DNA of 64,000 bases from an uncultured Desulfatitalea sp. (GTDB lineage: Bacteria; Desulfobacterota; Desulfobacteria; Desulfobacterales; Desulfosarcinaceae): positions 186,001 to 250,000 of the forward strand of contig CALMNL010000006.1 of NCBI GenBank assembly GCA_937868765.1, read 5' to 3'. The position numbers were made by a program, and so were the translations under genes. This document shows positions 29,050-38,801 of this stretch, piece by piece; position 1 is the stretch's first letter; each line of letters opens with the position of its first letter. A model generated the notes under the pieces. The model ran no database searches and was not told the origin of the DNA. It saw only the letters and a list, made by a program, of their open reading frames with translations.

Positions 29050-29340
29050 GGCCTTATTCACTTGGCCGTCACCGATGCCATCAAGATAGGCATGAACCCA
29101 CGGGCTACGTTCTTGGGCCGAGCTCGCCAATTGCTCGGCCGTTTCGTGGAAATGACCTAAAAACTGTCAGTCAGGGGATCTGGGCTGCCGTGCCAGACAG
29201 CGACAGGCATTGCTGAACCGGGCCTACGACAGCCGAAAAATCTAATCCATATTCCCGCTTTCGCGCGACTGCCACTCGTGGCATACTCGGATGGTCGATC
29301 CCGATATGGTCATCTTACCCAAGAAGGTTAAAGGGTCACC
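29050..29340. other. Intergenic region before the mscS-family gene
   Basis: About 290 bases after the repeat. A short minus-strand frame (about 29020-29165) encodes HFHETAEQLASSAQERSPWVHAY and a few more residues, faintly resembling the C-terminal region of IS110-type transposases; it has no start and may be a remnant or chance. No convincing promoter was seen; GTTAAAGGGTCACC precedes the mscS ATG. Confidence 0.3.
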
Positions 29341-31995
29341 ATGAAAACAAGCGCCCTAAGCCTATTTCGCCGGCATGGTCGCACCAACTCCTGTTGGTTC
29401 CCTTTACTGTGCGCGCTCCTGCTGCCGACCCTCGTCATCGCCGTCCCCGCCGGAGCGGCCGAGATCGCCACGGATGCCTCGGCAGCCGCCATCGAGCTCC
29501 AAAACGCTATCGAAAATGCCGTGACCAGCTACCGCGACGAGCTGGCGGACCTCAAGGTCCGTTTGCGCCAGATGGAGGCGATCAAGGATAGTCTGGTCAA
29601 TGAGATGGGTGTTCAGGAGCATAAAAGCGCCTCGCATCGGCAACTGCTGCTGATGTCCCAGCCGCCCATCGAAAGCCTGGAGCAAGCCATTCGGAGCAAC
29701 CGCCTGGCGTATGAGCATCTGAGCGAACAGCTCGAAAGGTTGCAGGCGCGCTATAATGCCGCCGCGTTCCTGTTTTTGAACGCCGACGACCGAATCGCCC
29801 TGGCGCGCAAGCAAATGGACGACATCCCGCGGTCCCAGTTGCCCGATGATCGAAAAGCCGATTTGACGGCCGAGGCCGAACAACTGATCGATATCCTCGT
29901 CGAGAAGAAAGCGCTGGGAGAAGCCTTTCGGAAAAGCTATGAGGATCTGGCCGGACGGTTGAATGCCCTGATAATGGAGCAGAAGGCCCTCGATGAAAAA
30001 ATGGCGGCCGAATTCCAGGACCGCAAGAAGAAATTGCTCTTCACGACCACCAATCCGTACCGTTATATCCTCGATAACGGCGTCGCGGAAGCGTGGGTCC
30101 ACTTTTTCAACCGCATCGGCACGCTGCTCGGTCTCTCCGCCGAGGGGTTGCACTGGGCGCAAATCAAACGCATCCAGATGAGCAGTTGGGTATTTTTATT
30201 GTTCTGGCTGGCGATTATCCTTGTGCTGCGGGCGCGCTCGCGGGACATCCTGCATCGCCTCGAAACGAAGCATGACACCCCCCAGTGGCGCTTCCGCAGG
30301 CTGTTTTTGTTCCTGCTGCGCCGGTCGTTGCTCTACCTGGGCCTGACCCTGCTGTTCGGGGTCTACGATGCCTTCGATTGGCCTCTGCTGGACATCGGCC
30401 TGGCAAACGTCCTGTTTAAAATCTTCCTGATGCTGCTGCTGACCCGCTGGGGACTGGACTATCTCGAATTTATGCATGGCGATGCTTCGCCGAAGGTGTT
30501 TGGCGCCTATGTGATCACTCGGCTCAAACGGTTATTCAGGCTCTTGCGGGCCATCACTCTGGGGAGCATTCTGTTTACCTGGGCGGCCGGGATGGAGAGT
30601 GTGCTGGTCTGGTTGCTGCGCGATGGGTTGACGATCGTGCTTCTGGGCTGGACTGTTTTTTTCTGGCAGCGGGCCAAAAAAGTGGCGGCCGAGGCCGCCC
30701 GCCAGGGACAAGCGGCGCCCGATCCCAGGAAAATGAAGTTATGGATCGCCTGGAGCTATTTGGTCAGCGGCGGCGCAGTGTTCATCAGTCTGATCGGCTA
30801 CGGCACCCTGGCCGGGCACTGGTGGGGCGGCTGGATTAAATCGACGACGCTTCTGTTCTGGACCTATGTGTGCTGGAATGCCATCGAAGAGTGGCGGCGC
30901 GACCCGTATGTTCAACAGGGCATCGGTAATGATCCTCAGCGGCACGGCGGCATCCATCGTTTGAGTTGGCCCTTGATCCAACTGTGCCGGGGGCTCTGTT
31001 TGATTGTGGTCGTCAGGGGCATCGTCTGGGCCTGGGACCGGGAAGGGGTTCTGTTCGCATGGGTCACCGATCTGCTGAATTACACGCACACCATCGGCAG
31101 TCTCGATCTCAGCCTCCGGGGCATCGTGCACGCCGTGGTCATCCTGTTTTTCACCCATATCGGCGTGCATATCGGCCGAACCCTGCTCGACGAAAAGGTG
31201 CTCGGCAAAAAGGCGCTCGAACCCGGCCTGAAAGACTCGGTGATCACCATTTTGAGCTATCTGGCGTGGAGCATCGGTCTGCTCCTGGCGCTGGCCAGCC
31301 TCGGCGTGAATGCCACCTCGCTGGCGGTGGTGTTCGGCGCGCTCAGCGTCGGCATCGGCTTCGGCTTGCAGACCATCTTCAATAACTTTATCAGCGGGTT
31401 GATTCTGCTTTTCGAAAGACCGATCCAGGTGGGCGATTTCGTGGAGGTCAACGGAATCTGGGCCGAAGTCAAGAAGATCAACGTGCGCGCCACGGTGGTG
31501 CAGACCTTCGACAACGCCTCGGTGATCATCCCCAACTCCGAGTTCGTCAGCCAACAGGTGACCAACTGGAGTTTCAAGGATCGCCGCATGCGCAAGAACC
31601 TGAATGTGGGCGTGGCCTACGGCACGGATATCGATTTGGTTGCCAAAACACTTCTAGACATCGCCAATGCTTTTCCCGATGTGCTCAAATTCCCTCGGCC
31701 CGAGGTACTTTTTATCGACCATGGGGACAACGCGCTGATCTTCTGCCTGCGCCTGTGGGTTCAGGTGGAAGACTCGGCCATCGTGCCAAGCAAGATCCGC
31801 TTTGAAATCGACAAGCGCTTTCGCGAGCTGGGCATCGAAATTCCATTTCCCCAACGAGACATCCATATCCGCAGCATTGCCAAGGAACTCTCGCCGGCGA
31901 CCGTCACGGAGGCGTTACAGGGCAACAGTGCCGGAAGCGCAGGGGCATCGAGCGAGAAGAAGATGCACCACGATCCACCGATCGAAGGAGCGTAA
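29341..31995 (+). CDS. Large MscS-family mechanosensitive channel (MscK/YbdG-like)
   Basis: 884 residues. Signal peptide (about 1-40, ending AGAAE), a periplasmic coiled-coil-rich domain (about 45-245), about ten membrane helices (from 285 to 690) and the MscS pore and beta domain near the C-terminus: VFGALSVGIGFGLQTIFNNFISGLILLFERPIQVGDFVEV, followed by QTFDNASVIIPNSEF and the QVTNWSFKD motif. Gates ions when membrane tension rises, protecting against hypo-osmotic shock. The size and periplasmic domain match the MscK/MscM group. The lipocalin gene starts two bases after its stop, suggesting a joint envelope-stress unit. Confidence 0.88.
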   Translation: MKTSALSLFRRHGRTNSCWFPLLCALLLPTLVIAVPAGAAEIATDASAAAIELQNAIENAVTSYRDELADLKVRLRQMEAIKDSLVNEMGVQEHKSASHRQLLLMSQPPIESLEQAIRSNRLAYEHLSEQLERLQARYNAAAFLFLNADDRIALARKQMDDIPRSQLPDDRKADLTAEAEQLIDILVEKKALGEAFRKSYEDLAGRLNALIMEQKALDEKMAAEFQDRKKKLLFTTTNPYRYILDNGVAEAWVHFFNRIGTLLGLSAEGLHWAQIKRIQMSSWVFLLFWLAIILVLRARSRDILHRLETKHDTPQWRFRRLFLFLLRRSLLYLGLTLLFGVYDAFDWPLLDIGLANVLFKIFLMLLLTRWGLDYLEFMHGDASPKVFGAYVITRLKRLFRLLRAITLGSILFTWAAGMESVLVWLLRDGLTIVLLGWTVFFWQRAKKVAAEAARQGQAAPDPRKMKLWIAWSYLVSGGAVFISLIGYGTLAGHWWGGWIKSTTLLFWTYVCWNAIEEWRRDPYVQQGIGNDPQRHGGIHRLSWPLIQLCRGLCLIVVVRGIVWAWDREGVLFAWVTDLLNYTHTIGSLDLSLRGIVHAVVILFFTHIGVHIGRTLLDEKVLGKKALEPGLKDSVITILSYLAWSIGLLLALASLGVNATSLAVVFGALSVGIGFGLQTIFNNFISGLILLFERPIQVGDFVEVNGIWAEVKKINVRATVVQTFDNASVIIPNSEFVSQQVTNWSFKDRRMRKNLNVGVAYGTDIDLVAKTLLDIANAFPDVLKFPRPEVLFIDHGDNALIFCLRLWVQVEDSAIVPSKIRFEIDKRFRELGIEIPFPQRDIHIRSIAKELSPATVTEALQGNSAGSAGASSEKKMHHDPPIEGA

Positions 31996-31996
31996 A

Positions 31997-32542
31997 ATGA
32001 AACGGTTGTGCATGCTGCTGGCGCTTTGGGTCACCGGTTGCATGGGGATTCCCGAAAATGTCACCCCCGTCCAGAATTTCGAGGTCGAGAAATATTTGGG
32101 CCGATGGTATGAAATCGCGCGGTTGGACCACTCCTTCGAACGCGGACTCGATCGCATCACGGCCGATTACAGCCTGCGCGACGACGGCGGGGTGCGCGTA
32201 TTGAATCGCGGGTATTCCACCGAAAAGAAAAAATGGAAAGTGGCCGAAGGCAAGGCCTACTTCGTGCAAAGGCCGGATGTGGGCTTTCTCAAGGTTTCCT
32301 TCTTCGGTCCCTTCTATGGATCGTATATCGTCCTGGCCCTCGACCATAAAAATTACCAGTATTCCATGATTTGCGGGCCTGACAAATCTTATCTGTGGAT
32401 TCTGGCCAGAAGCCCGGAGCTGGACAAGGGCGTCCTGGATATGCTCATTCAAAAAGCCGAGGCGTTGGGCTTCGATACCGGCAAGCTGATATTTGTCGAA
32501 CACGATCCATTGCCCGGGAGCGCAAGCTATCGGCATCCGTGA
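31997..32542 (+). CDS. blc: Bacterial lipocalin lipoprotein
   Basis: 181 residues, ATG 31997 with AAGGAG upstream, two bases after the mscS stop. A short signal ends in the lipobox LWVTGC with Cys15 for lipid attachment. The lipocalin signature GRWYEIARLDHSFERGL near residue 35, TADYSLRDDGGVRVLNRG and the third conserved region (WILARSPEL) are all present. Blc binds lysophospholipids or fatty acids at the outer membrane and is a stress protein in enterobacteria. Translationally coupled to the channel gene. Confidence 0.92.
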   Translation: MKRLCMLLALWVTGCMGIPENVTPVQNFEVEKYLGRWYEIARLDHSFERGLDRITADYSLRDDGGVRVLNRGYSTEKKKWKVAEGKAYFVQRPDVGFLKVSFFGPFYGSYIVLALDHKNYQYSMICGPDKSYLWILARSPELDKGVLDMLIQKAEALGFDTGKLIFVEHDPLPGSASYRHP

Positions 32543-32568
32543 TCTTAGAAGCAGTTTGGCGATAAAAA

Positions 32569-32607
32569 GAAAATCCCGAACCCTTATGGAAGAGGTTCGG
32601 GATTTTC
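32569..32607. terminator. Strong bidirectional terminator after lipocalin
   Basis: A perfect 14-bp stem: GAAAATCCCGAACC (32569-32582) with GGTTCGGGATTTTC (32594-32607), flanked by A- and T-rich runs on each side. Ends the channel-lipocalin transcript. Confidence 0.9.
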
Positions 32608-32671
32608 TTTCAGGGCGCGATGCCGATGCGCGAAAGATGCCAGGCGCCCGGCCGGCCGCTGGCTTTAAACG

Positions 32672-33103
32672 TTAGTTGCACCCGCTGCCGTTACTGCTAC
32701 TGCTGCTGTTGAAATTCATCCACTCGTGCCGGGCGGTTCCGCTGGTGTTGGAAAGGGTATTGGCATAGGAGGTCTGGCCGTCCATTTAGTATTTCATCCA
32801 GGCCATGATATCGCCGGAGATTCGGCTGGTGGTGGTGCCGGTTGTGCCGTTTCAAGCCAGATGGGGGTAGCCGGTATACTCCGCATGCATTCGGAACGTG
32901 CGGCTGGAAAGGCCGCCGTACTCGCCGCGGGGCATGCTATTGGTCGCCAGGGTATCGCTTCCGCCGCCCTTGGAGTGGCCGCAGGCTTGCAGTCTGGCGT
33001 TGTTGATCTTACCCCGGAGTCTGCTGTGGTTGCTGTTGATGAGAGATAGGAACTTGCTTTTTTGGAAAGCGACTATGTCAAAGTCACGATTGTATTTCAA
33101 TGC
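32672..33103 (-). pseudogene. Broken alpha/beta-hydrolase (polyesterase/dienelactone-hydrolase-like) fragment
   Basis: One minus-strand frame carries protein-like sequence through two in-frame stops (TGA about 32852, TAA about 32790) to TAA at 32672. It reads FDIVAFQKSKFLSLINSN, SRLRGKINNARLQACGHSKGGG (a nucleophile-elbow-like GHSxGG), and after the stops ISGDIMAWMKY and MDGQTSYANTLSNTSG. The order and spacing resemble the C-terminal half of cutinase/PET-hydrolase-like lipases, in which GHSMGGGG is followed much later by an IAWLKYFVDGDTRY-type segment, but about 50-60 residues between them are missing. No start is present: the frame ends abruptly at the duplicated fragment at 33104. Family assignment is from memory of motifs and is moderate. 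Confidence 0.6.
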
Positions 33104-33326
33104 CGGCCTTGCGCTCGGTCTTTGCCTCCCTACAGGCGGCGGTCTTCGATCCCGACCGCTGCGACGAACTGGTGCGCCGCATGATCGAACAGCAACTGCT
33201 CCTGGCCCTGGCCGTGGCCGGTCCCCGGCCCTGTGTGGCCAAGTTGACGCGCATGATCCGGCTTGCGGCGGCCGAGCGGTAGATCTCACCTGTTTTTCCT
33301 CAAGATCGAGGGGGCTTCGCCGATAA
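33104..33326 (+). pseudogene. Duplicated C-terminal fragment of the 28004 gene
   Basis: A second, ungapped copy of 28827-29049. It keeps 58 codons in frame to a stop at 33280-33282 with eight amino-acid changes from the intact copy (for example P to A, T to P, Y to C, D to E), plus the 44 bases after the stop. A chance ATG at 33100 would allow a 60-residue peptide, but no ribosome site is near, so I treat it as a remnant of a lost paralogue or a duplication end. It abuts the hydrolase fragment and lies 75 bases before the giant gene. Confidence 0.8.
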
Positions 33327-33400
33327 TTCCTTGAAACAGGAACCTCGGTCCCGTGGACGCTGCTTTATCCCGCAACTTTCCAATCAAGGAACGGAATCCA

Positions 33401-36400
33401 ATGAGACGAACCGCCCTGATCGCACTGCTTTTCTGTTTCGGCCTGCCGCTGGCCCATGCCGCCGATATAGGCAAATTCAGCCTACCCGACAACAGCCTGA
33501 AATGGACCCGGGAGGCCTCCCTGGACAAACAGTTCTCCGGTCAGGTGGTGCGGGTGCGCGACGCCCAGAAGTCCGAGATCCTGTTGATATTGCCCCTGGA
33601 TGGCACCGAGGCCTCTAGAGGCAGGACCATGGAGACCGTGCAGCGCCGGCTGGCCGAGGCCAGGCCCGGCGTGAAACTGGACGAGGCGGTACGGCTCAAC
33701 CTTGGAGACCGGACCTGGTACGGCGTGGGCCGGGAACAGGGGGGATTCGTCCAATACCACGGTGCGGTGAACAACGGCCGGCTGGTCTACGTGGTGGATC
33801 TGCGAGTGCCGGCGCCGGGGGAGTTTTCCGATGCCTTCAAGCGCTTCCTGGCCGAGGTCAAGATCCAGCGCGTGGTCGCACCAACCCAGGCGGCCGCCCT
33901 CATGAGCCAGGGCAACCAGTTGCTCAACAAGAAGGATTATAAAGGAGCCCTGGCGCGCTTCGATCAGGCCGCAGCCAAAGACCCCCGGAGCCCGGAAGTC
34001 TATTACTTCCGGGGTATGTGCCACAAGCGCATGAAGAACTACGCTGCCGCGCGAAAGGACCTGGACAAGGCCATCGCCATGAAAAAGAGCTCGGATTTCA
34101 TGGTGGAGCGGGCCGACGTGGAGATTGGCGCCCAGAATTACAAGGAAGCTTTTGGCTGGCTGGACAAGTCCCTGGCAGAAGACCCGGAGAGCGACCAGGC
34201 CTTTCGCTACCAGGGCAAGGCTTACTACTATGCCGGTCAGACGGAGAAATCCATCGCTGCTTACGAAAAATCGTTGGCGCTGAACCCGGCCGACGGCAGC
34301 GCCCGGGCCTCGCTGGTCAAGCTTCAGGCCGCCGTCCAGAAGAATACAGCCGCGGCCGTGGCCCAGCTTCAGGCCTATCGTGCCTTTCACCCGGGAAATC
34401 CGTATGCCCAAGAACTCAAACAGGAGATCCTGAAGGTCGATCCCAAGGCCAGGATCAGTGATGTGGCCCCGCCGACACCCAAGACCTCCCCGGGCCGGCT
34501 GGAGCCCGGCACCTTGGCAGACCAGGCGCCGGGAGCCACCGCCCACCGCGCCCCGGAGCCGGCGGTCACCACCGGATCGGGTGCCGCCGGAGGGCTGCGC
34601 GTCTCCGCGGCCCCCCCGGTCACCACCGTGACCGCGACCAAAGAGAGCGCGGCATCGCCCTCCGCCGGTGCCACCGGTAAAAAGGAAGGCGTGACCGCGG
34701 ATACATCCGCACCGGCAAGCCCCGTGGCGGCCGTCAGCCTGGAAGCGGCCCAGGCGGCTTTCAAGGAGCTGCCGCCATTGCCGCCGCTCGCCTCCATGCT
34801 GGCCCGGGCCAAAGCCTCGCCCGTGGCGCCCCGAGTGGACCCGGGGGCTTTCAGCCAGATGCAGTATCTGGGGGCCGTCTCGGCCGTCAAGCAGGCCATG
34901 GAAGAGCTGGTGGGGCCCATGAGCCCGGCGGCCAAGGTGAAGTTCGAGGCCCAGTGGGCCGCCATCTACGACTTTCCCGCCGACGCCTGCGTCGCCTACC
35001 TCAACGGCGCTTCGCCCCTGCTGGGCGAGATTCTCTCCTTGCGCGCGTCGATGATGAAAGTGATCCAGGGGTACGACAATTTCATCAACCAGGCCCGCAT
35101 GGCCCGCTTTTTCGGCAACCCTGCCGCGGCCCACGACGCCATGCGCCGGGCCGGCCAGCACGCAGCCCTGATGCAGGCCCTCAAGCGCCGCAGCGACGAG
35201 GCCGTGAAGTCCCTGACGGCCTTGGGCGAACTGCCCGACGCGGCCCTGATCAAGGCCCGCGCCGCCGAGCAGTACAACGCGGCCCGCAGTTTGCTCAAAA
35301 ACCTGGACCAGCCGTTGGAACTTTCCGGCGAGTACGAGCCGGCGCCCTACCAGTCGCTCCAGGACCCTTATGACGGCGGCCGCCGCCGGAACCCCGACGA
35401 CACCCTCATCCGCACCGAATTGAACGAGGATTACGATGCGATCACCTATTACCAGCCCCTGAAAAGCGTGGGCGCCAACCTGGTGCTCATGTACGTGTGC
35501 GAAACCGATACGGATGGCGACAAGAGCGCCTGGCTGCAATTGTTCGAAAACCAGGGCAACGGCCGCTTCGTCACTTACGGCGGCGGCAGCGATCTGACCA
35601 AGATCGTGCTCGAACTCAACGAGGATGGCTTTCAGAAGACCGAATACACCCTGGGCCCCAAGGAGATGTCCGAGGAGAACAACGACTTTTCCGAAAAAGC
35701 GGCGGCCCTCATCGCCAAGGGCAAGCGGCCGGCCATGGCCCTGACCCGCGACATCCGCTCGCGGGCCTTTTATGCCACCCACGTGCAGTACCAGCAGCCG
35801 CCCGGCGACGGCGAGTTCAACTTCAAGAACTGGGAAAAAGAGTTCCGGAACAACGAAAAAGAGTTTCTGGAAGAGTTCCAGGCCGAGCGCCTGGCCTTCG
35901 AAACCCTGGCCCCCGAGGTGGGTTTCCCCCAGCCGGTGCCGGCCGAGCACATCTTCTGGGTGCTGGACCGCGTCGAACCGGTGAACCCGCATCCCACCGG
36001 CCAGCACCGGTTGGCCCTGTATGTCGAAAACCAGCGGGCCGATGCGGCCTACAAGCAGTCCATGCGGCGCAAGAAGGAAGACGACCCCTATCCCATGATA
36101 ACCTCCGCCCGCAAGACCGATCTGTCCCAGAACAGCCTCTCCCACCGGGACGATTGGACGGTTTTCGACGACAACCCGCCTGACAAGCCGGTGCACGACC
36201 GCATGCAAATCGCCTACGACGTGAGCTGGACGGCGCCACCACCGGTGATCGCCCAGGCCGGCGGGCGTTTCGAGATCGATATTAAAGCCCTGCGGGATGC
36301 CTCCCAGCCCAGGGAGAATGCGCTGGTGCCCTCGCCCTGGGAAGACGTGACCGGCGCGGTGACCCTGGCCGTGGTCGACAAAGCCGGCAAGCATGCCGGC

Positions 36401-38767
36401 CGTGGCGGCGACGGCGCGCGCGCCAGCCTGCTGGCCCGGCATTTGACGTCCGGGCCCGGCAAGGCGAGCGAGACCACCCGGGTCCAATGCCCCGTGGATG
36501 GGCTCTACGGCGAATACGCCCAGATCACCCTGGGGATCGGCCCCAAGGAATTGACCGGCACCTGGGGCGCCAACCTGCGCTACCACTACGAGCGCAAGAT
36601 CATGACGCCCGACGAGGCGGCGGTCCTCAGCGCCCGGATGGGCGACAACCTGGAGCGCATCGCCCGCAAGGACGCGACCGACCGGGAGAAAAAAACGGCG
36701 GCGGCCAAGGATCACCAGGCGCGCCAGAAGCAGCAACAGACCCTGCAGGCGGCGGACGCCCAGGCGCGCAAAGAAACGGCCGAGTTTCACAAAGCCAACA
36801 TCCTCTATGAACAGAAGCGGGTCCAGCAGTACCAGCAAGAGCTGACGGCGGCCATCAACGAAGTGAAGCAGAGCGGAGAACCGCCCACCGAGGCGCAGCA
36901 GAAGCGCATCGCGGCCCTGCGCTTCAATATCATCAACGCCAAATCCAACGCCATCGCCGAGCAGGACAACATCCAGCAACTGGAAACCGGCGAATACCGG
37001 CGCAGCGAGACCCCCTTCGACAGCATGGCCCGCCTCCAGTTCCGGGAAAACATCGAAAAGAACATCCGCAAGATCGAAGGCGTGGAGACCCAGAACGAGC
37101 TGGCCGAGAAGTATATCGAATTGCTGCCCGCTGCCGAGCGCGCCCAGGCTTATAAGTCTTTGCAGAAGATCCGCGACGAGGCCCCCGACGATATCGCCCG
37201 CTACCAGAAGCTCAACGCGGCCCTGAAAAGCAAATGGCAGGGGGCCAGCGAGGCCAAGCTGGCCCAAATGGACGAGGACCTGGCCTGGAAGGAGGCCCAG
37301 GTGCAGGCCGTCGAAAACATCAAGACCGGCGCCGATGTGGGCATGCTGGCGTGCAGCATGATGGGCGGGCCCCAGGCCCTGGCCCTGACCTACCAGTTCG
37401 CCACGGGCTGGGCCGAAAAAGACCTGCTCACCGGGGTCAAACAGTCGGTTTCCCTGTACTCCGACGCCGTGGACATCGCCTGGAGCACCTACGACGGCTA
37501 CTGCCAGGGCGGCTGGGAAGGCGCGGCCAAGGCCGGCGGCGTCTCACTGCTGACCAACAAGGGGCTGCCCTTCCTGCTGGGCAGGATGACCAAAGGCGGC
37601 GACCTGCCCGATGCGGGCGGCGCGGTCAAGGCGGCCGACAACCTCTCTGGGGCGGCCAAGCAGGCCGAGTCCAGCGGCCCGGCCCTCAAGACCGGCAAAC
37701 CCAAACTCGACGACGTGAAGCAGTACGAGGCCGAGCTGCGCCAGGCCGAAACCCAGGTCAAGGGCTTTGTCAGCGACTACCACAACTGGAAGAAGGCGGT
37801 GAAGGCCGGGGCCTCGGAAAAGGAGATCGAACAACTGCACCGCAAGGTGATCGAATCCACGGCGGCCATCAACGGCAACCCGGCGGCCAAGGGCTATCTC
37901 AAGTACCAGGCCCAGCCGGCCGTGGGCCGCATCTTCAACCAGAGCCTGGACGACGTCCACGCCCAGGCGCGTAAAGTCTACTACGAGACCATGAAGAAGG
38001 CCGGCTACAGCGACCACGAGATCTTCGCCATCCGCAACGCGGCCAGCTCCGGCTCCACGGGCATGGACTTCGACCAGGCCCTCAAGGAGCAGCCCGACTG
38101 GATACCGGTCAAGCACCAGGACGGTACGACCTCGCTGCGGCGCAACGTCTGGCTGACCAAGAACGGCAAGCCGGTGTCGCGCCACCAGTGGCAACTGGAT
38201 GCCCAGGCCGCCTGGAACGATGCCTACAAGAAGGCCACCCACGGCGCCGAGGCGCCCCTGGCCTGGGAGAAGATGACCAGCAAGGTGGATCCCGAGGCCT
38301 ACCGCATGATGTCGGTGCTCAAGATTCACAAGGACCTGTCCAACGTGGACGAGATCATGGACGGCCTGGACCCCCAGTGGGTGCGCCAGATGTCCGACGT
38401 CACCCTGTTCAAGGCCGGCGAGATGCTCAACGACAAGAACCTCTCCCGCCTGGCCGGCGTGCGCGAGGCGTGCCGGGGCACGGCCAAGGACCTGGAAGGC
38501 AAGTTCCTGCCCTTCATCAGCAGCCGGCTGGACAACCTCAAAAAGATCCCCGAGGCCAAGCGCTCGGCGTCGGACCAGCACAACATCCAGCGGCTGGAGA
38601 GCGCCCTTTCGAGCTTCACCAAGGTCAAGGAGAGCTTCGCGGCCATCGGCAAGTCTGAGATCCCGCCCAGCCAGTGGGACGATGCGATCAATTTATCCAC
38701 CGGCGGCAGGGGCATCATGCAGACGATCCAGGACCTGTCGGATTTGACCCAGTCGTTGTTCAAGTAG
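33401..38767 (+). CDS. Giant exported TPR and coiled-coil protein of unknown function
   Basis: 1788 residues from ATG 33401 (AAGGA upstream). A signal peptide (about 1-22, LPLAHAAD) is followed by a compact domain (about 23-150), three to four TPR repeats (about 165-320; GNQLLNKKDYKGALARFDQAAAKDP, YYYAGQTEKSIAAYEKSLALNP), a Pro/Ala/Thr-rich linker (about 350-450), a helical then beta-rich middle (about 485-1060), a long charged coiled coil (about 1067-1290), a glycine-rich hydrophobic stretch (about 1307-1400, GMLACSMMGGPQALALTYQF) and a helical C-terminal region. I recognise no catalytic motif. The modular, tail-variable layout recalls large secreted effector or surface proteins, but that is inference. 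A DUF3592-type membrane protein follows 34 bases later. Confidence 0.8.
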   Translation: MRRTALIALLFCFGLPLAHAADIGKFSLPDNSLKWTREASLDKQFSGQVVRVRDAQKSEILLILPLDGTEASRGRTMETVQRRLAEARPGVKLDEAVRLNLGDRTWYGVGREQGGFVQYHGAVNNGRLVYVVDLRVPAPGEFSDAFKRFLAEVKIQRVVAPTQAAALMSQGNQLLNKKDYKGALARFDQAAAKDPRSPEVYYFRGMCHKRMKNYAAARKDLDKAIAMKKSSDFMVERADVEIGAQNYKEAFGWLDKSLAEDPESDQAFRYQGKAYYYAGQTEKSIAAYEKSLALNPADGSARASLVKLQAAVQKNTAAAVAQLQAYRAFHPGNPYAQELKQEILKVDPKARISDVAPPTPKTSPGRLEPGTLADQAPGATAHRAPEPAVTTGSGAAGGLRVSAAPPVTTVTATKESAASPSAGATGKKEGVTADTSAPASPVAAVSLEAAQAAFKELPPLPPLASMLARAKASPVAPRVDPGAFSQMQYLGAVSAVKQAMEELVGPMSPAAKVKFEAQWAAIYDFPADACVAYLNGASPLLGEILSLRASMMKVIQGYDNFINQARMARFFGNPAAAHDAMRRAGQHAALMQALKRRSDEAVKSLTALGELPDAALIKARAAEQYNAARSLLKNLDQPLELSGEYEPAPYQSLQDPYDGGRRRNPDDTLIRTELNEDYDAITYYQPLKSVGANLVLMYVCETDTDGDKSAWLQLFENQGNGRFVTYGGGSDLTKIVLELNEDGFQKTEYTLGPKEMSEENNDFSEKAAALIAKGKRPAMALTRDIRSRAFYATHVQYQQPPGDGEFNFKNWEKEFRNNEKEFLEEFQAERLAFETLAPEVGFPQPVPAEHIFWVLDRVEPVNPHPTGQHRLALYVENQRADAAYKQSMRRKKEDDPYPMITSARKTDLSQNSLSHRDDWTVFDDNPPDKPVHDRMQIAYDVSWTAPPPVIAQAGGRFEIDIKALRDASQPRENALVPSPWEDVTGAVTLAVVDKAGKHAGRGGDGARASLLARHLTSGPGKASETTRVQCPVDGLYGEYAQITLGIGPKELTGTWGANLRYHYERKIMTPDEAAVLSARMGDNLERIARKDATDREKKTAAAKDHQARQKQQQTLQAADAQARKETAEFHKANILYEQKRVQQYQQELTAAINEVKQSGEPPTEAQQKRIAALRFNIINAKSNAIAEQDNIQQLETGEYRRSETPFDSMARLQFRENIEKNIRKIEGVETQNELAEKYIELLPAAERAQAYKSLQKIRDEAPDDIARYQKLNAALKSKWQGASEAKLAQMDEDLAWKEAQVQAVENIKTGADVGMLACSMMGGPQALALTYQFATGWAEKDLLTGVKQSVSLYSDAVDIAWSTYDGYCQGGWEGAAKAGGVSLLTNKGLPFLLGRMTKGGDLPDAGGAVKAADNLSGAAKQAESSGPALKTGKPKLDDVKQYEAELRQAETQVKGFVSDYHNWKKAVKAGASEKEIEQLHRKVIESTAAINGNPAAKGYLKYQAQPAVGRIFNQSLDDVHAQARKVYYETMKKAGYSDHEIFAIRNAASSGSTGMDFDQALKEQPDWIPVKHQDGTTSLRRNVWLTKNGKPVSRHQWQLDAQAAWNDAYKKATHGAEAPLAWEKMTSKVDPEAYRMMSVLKIHKDLSNVDEIMDGLDPQWVRQMSDVTLFKAGEMLNDKNLSRLAGVREACRGTAKDLEGKFLPFISSRLDNLKKIPEAKRSASDQHNIQRLESALSSFTKVKESFAAIGKSEIPPSQWDDAINLSTGGRGIMQTIQDLSDLTQSLFK

Positions 38768-38801
38768 GCCGGAAAGCCGGAGAAAAGGAGAAATACTTCC
38801 C

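Noticed and set aside
33482-37267. 1261-codon minus-strand frame within the giant TPR gene
   Set aside because: Antisense shadow with biased composition and no recognisable domain or ribosome site.
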